Source: Hirsutella rhossiliensis (Eukaryota > Ascomycota > Sordariomycetes > Hypocreales > Ophiocordycipitaceae). Taken from it: a DNA stretch of 64,000 nt. The notes below the pieces were generated by a model. It ran no database searches. It saw only the letters and a list, made by a program, of their open reading frames with translations, and was not told the origin of the DNA. The stretch is taken from assembly GCF_020360975.1 (NCBI RefSeq), contig NW_025408671.1, positions 3,224,001-3,288,000 of the forward strand, in the 5' to 3' direction. Position numbers and translations under genes: made by a program. Below are positions 61,267 to 64,000 of the stretch, one piece after another (the stretch's first letter is position 1; every line of letters starts with the position of its first letter).

Positions 61267-62443
61267 ATGGACGCCGCCGCGCCGCCCACCTTTACGCCCC
61301 TCGAGGACCGGCCCCTCAAGGACACGATATGCCTCTTCGACGTTGACGGCACCCTCACGCCTGCTCGCCTGGTAAACCTAGAACCCTCCAATTCGTCTCG
61401 TCGCCCCCCTCCTCCCCTCCCTCTTGTTCCCTATTGCTGCTCCTTTTGCTGCCGCACTCGTCGGCCTCGAGGGACACGAGAGGGTCGGGAGGGGGACGGG
61501 GAACGGCAATTGATGATGTGCCATCCATGAGAGTCTCGCCGACTAACCACTCCCTCTGTCTCTCCCTTGCGCCGGGCCCCGCCGGACCTGCAGGCTGCCT
61601 CCCCCGAGATGCTCTCCATGCTCAACGCCCTCCGCAAAAAGTGCGCCATCGGCTTCGTCGGCGGCTCCGACCTGCTCAAGCAGGAGGAGCAGCTCGGCAA
61701 GCCCGCCGGCGTCCCCGTTGTCTCCCTCTTCGACTTCTGCTTCTCGGAAAACGGCCTGACGGCCTACAAGCTCGGCCAGGCCCTGCCCTCCAACAGCTTC
61801 ATCGGCTGGCTCGGCGAGGACCGCTACAAGGAGCTCGTCAACTTTTGCCTGCGCTACGTGGCCGACCTCGACATTCCCATCAAGCGGGGCACCTTTGTCG
61901 AGTTTCGCAACGGCATGGTCAACATCAGCCCCGTTGGCAGGAACGCCAGTGTCCAGGAGCGCATTGACTTTGAGGCCTACGACAAAACGGCAAAGGTGCG
62001 CGACAAGTTTGTCGCTGCCCTCAAGGATCGCTTTGGCGACCTCGGTCTCATGTGCGTCATCCACCCGCCTCCCCATTCTCGTTCTTCTCCTCTCTGTTCC
62101 TCTGCCTTGAGACAAAAAGGCCCTGCATTTTCCAGCCACAAAGCAGAGTGCGCGCCGTCGCTGACCCGGCTTGTTTGTCATGCGTTTTAGCTTCGCCATC
62201 GGTGGCCAAATCTCCTTTGACGTCTTCCCCGAGGGCTGGGACAAGACGTACTGCCTCCGACACCTCGACGCCGAGGCCAAGAAGCCTGGCGGCATCGAGT
62301 ACAAAACGATCCACTTCTTTGGCGACAAGACTTTCGAGGGCGGTAACGACTGGGAAATTTATAACCACCCGGCCACCACGGGCCACACCGTCAAGGGCCC
62401 CGACGACACCATGCGTATCGTCAAGGAGCTCTTTGACCTGTAG
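61267..62443 (+). CDS. sec53: Phosphomannomutase (Sec53)
   Basis: Converts mannose-6-phosphate to mannose-1-phosphate for GDP-mannose, dolichol-linked glycan and GPI-anchor synthesis; cytosolic. Exons 61267-61371, 61594-62051 and 62191-62443; introns of 222 and 139 bp are longer than most in the window; product 271 aa. It is a HAD-superfamily enzyme: nucleophile D25 and acid/base D27 in FDVDGTLTP, the VGGSDL loop, the conserved [16 protein letters not shown] segment, and [19 protein letters not shown] near the C-terminus, followed by [18 protein letters not shown]. Complete, with no missing motif. Confidence 0.98.
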
Positions 62444-62852
62444 ATGGTCATTTCGCGCTGGTGGACGTGCGGTAGAGATAGAATTGCCTTTACGACTGAG
62501 GGCCGGAGAGCCTGTATCTACACCTGCATCTGTCAAAGGGAAAAATAAAGCACAATTTGGTTTACGGCGACGCTTGGCGATATGACGCCTGCCCCTCTAG
62601 AAAATCCAACTTGCAACATGCAAGCCAACGATATCCGAGCATATTCGGAATCAGAGCAGCCGAGCCGGTCGCATCTCCTCAAAACCCCATGAAACATAAA
62701 TCGTCATTGACGTATAAAGGTATTCCAAACTCCGACGTGGCCCGCCGAATACATGACCGCTTCCAACCCGCTTGGACATGATCCCCCTCCTCCTAATTGA
62801 ACAACTCTCCCAGCAAGAGACTCTGTACAGAAATCCCATCGACTCCGACCCC
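62444..62852. other. Convergent intergenic region
   Basis: 3' flanks of sec53 and of the PhoD-like gene; AATAAA at 62543-62548 is a likely polyadenylation signal for sec53. No gene is visible. Confidence 0.55.
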
Positions 62853-64000
62853 TCACCGCCCAAAGTCCAGGTGCGGGACAATGACTGGTCCATACTTTGT
62901 CGTCGCCTGGAACGCGCCGTCTCCCTGGACTATGAAATCCACGGCCAGACTGAGCTTGGAAAGGCCCTGCTGCTGCTGCTGGTGGCCGGCGAGGCTCGGG
63001 TTCGGGCTAAACGGCGTCTGGTTCGCCGCGTCCTGGTCAAAGGCGACAAAGGCAACGTAGTTGCGCCGACCCATGAGCCTCTTCATCTCGCGCGAAGCTC
63101 CGCTGGCGTCGGTGTGGAATATCTCCATCATGTCTTCCTTGGTGTCCGACACCTCGTGCGTCGACTTGTGCCCGTTCTGCGGTACGTATAGCGTCTTCTG
63201 GTTGTGCAGGAGCTTCAACACGTAGCCACCCTGGGGGGCCCCGACAATGGGCGACGAGATGATCTGGTACATGGTCTTGTGATCGCCCGGGTGAGTCGGG
63301 TCATGCACCAGACCGGCCCCGGAAGCGTTGACGTCTGCAACACGGTCAGTCAGTCCACACAATGCAGTCAAGACTAGCCAGTTCTGCGCACGCACCTCCG
63401 GATAAAAAGGTCATTCGAATGCCTTTTCGCTGAGAAATGCCCTGCAAGGTGCGGATGAAGTATGTTCGCTCCAGATCCTTGGTCTCATGCGTCCACATGT
63501 CCTTCAAGACTTCCTGAATGTCCAGCTCGCCGAACTGGTTCAGGACATTGCCCATCAAGCCCGTCTTGCCGACGGCCTTTTTCACATGAGAGAAGCCTTG
63601 CGCGACGACCTCTTTGCCTCCGACGACGCCCGCCATCGAGCTCGTGACCTTGCCCAGGATGTTGTACGTCGTGTTGACGGCCTTTTTGCCTGCCGCGACG
63701 GTGTTGGCCAGGCTCTCGACGCCCTCGAGCCTCGGGTAGACCAAGGGGACCGAGACCATCCAGATGACATGCTGGACGCTGGGGGGGAGCGTCGCGACCT
63801 TGGGAAAGATGCCCTGGTATGTCGGCCCAGCCATCACTCGAGCCTGGGTCCTCTCCGAACGGCAGTCGGATCCGACGACTGCCATTGCCGGCCCCAGATG
63901 CTTGACGAAATGCCAGCCGACGCCGGTGACGGTGAAGATGTCATGATCGGTGCTGACGTTGCGCATCATCTCTACCGTAGTGTGGTGCTGGAACAAAAGA
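62853..64000 (-). CDS. PhoD-like phosphatase domain protein, C-terminal part (gene cut by window end)
   Basis: The 3' portion of a minus-strand gene: exon 63396 to the window edge and exon 62853-63334, joined over a 61-bp intron (GTGCGT donor, TTGCAG acceptor). The visible part is about 360 residues: VEMMRNVSTDHDIFTVTGVG, PSVQHVIWMVSVPLVYPRLE, a helical Ala/Val/Lys stretch, WTHETKDLERTYFIRTLQGI, RMTFLSGDVNASGAGLVHDP and ending TTKYGPVIVPHLDFGR. The block LSGDVN...G and the VPLVYPRLE region match fungal PhoD-like phosphatase proteins of unknown substrate. The leftmost bases of the coding strand (TTTTGTTCCAG before CACCAC) look like a splice acceptor, so an exon boundary may sit at about 63987. 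The catalytic N-terminal half is outside the window. Confidence 0.8.

Noticed and set aside
61543..62328. 261-codon minus-strand ORF
   Set aside because: Antisense shadow of sec53, whose conserved motifs are on the plus strand; the shadow crosses the sec53 intron.

Overview
The window is nuclear DNA of a filamentous ascomycete, most likely a sordariomycete and possibly a member of the Hypocreales. The basis is short spliceosomal introns (mostly 50-100 bp, GTRNGT donors, CTRAC-like branch sites), a high-GC coding style, a group III HAMP-repeat histidine kinase, a BAR-PH-ArfGAP protein and a secreted proteinase-K-type protease with the layout of cuticle-degrading proteases. The taxonomic placement is inference. 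No virus, plasmid, CRISPR array, confident tRNA or rRNA gene was seen. I found no secondary-metabolite cluster.

Layout. 1-3.2 kb: low-complexity, apparently gene-free DNA. 3.2-17.3 kb: a compact block with a secreted subtilase, a Dabb-domain protein, a UMP/CMP kinase with an organelle-type N-terminal extension, eIF3m, an FHA-kinase of the CHK2/PRD-4 type and a BAR-PH-ArfGAP protein. 17.7-18.6 kb: a 952-bp element with perfect 119-bp terminal inverted repeats and a 10-bp flanking direct repeat. 21-25.2 kb: a Munc13-like MUN/C2 protein. 25.2-30.1 kb: gene-poor. 30.1-34.3 kb: the nik-1/os-1 osmosensing hybrid histidine kinase. 35.7-37.7 kb: two small genes of unknown function, divergently transcribed. 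38.4-43.8 kb: a decayed Tad-like LINE on the minus strand. 43.8-49.3 kb: gene-poor DNA with microsatellites and TACCTAGGTA-type motifs. 49.3-64 kb: a compact block with a SAM-HMG-box protein, condensin subunit CAP-H (Cnd2/Brn1), GAR transformylase (Ade8), a cation/calcium exchanger, phosphomannomutase (Sec53) and the 3' part of a PhoD-like phosphatase gene cut by the window edge.

The genes are mostly unrelated housekeeping and signalling functions rather than one pathway: translation initiation, nucleotide metabolism (Ura6-like, Ade8), glycosylation precursor supply (Sec53), checkpoint signalling, osmosensing, membrane traffic (ArfGAP, Munc13-like), chromosome condensation and calcium transport. 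All exon joins were worked out by hand from splice consensus, reading-frame continuity and remembered family features. Each multi-exon model given sums to a whole number of codons. The most unusual items are the inverted-repeat element at 17.7 kb, the LINE whose reading frame is broken by small indels rather than RIP-type stops, and several micro-exons or introns that a naive ORF reading would get wrong.
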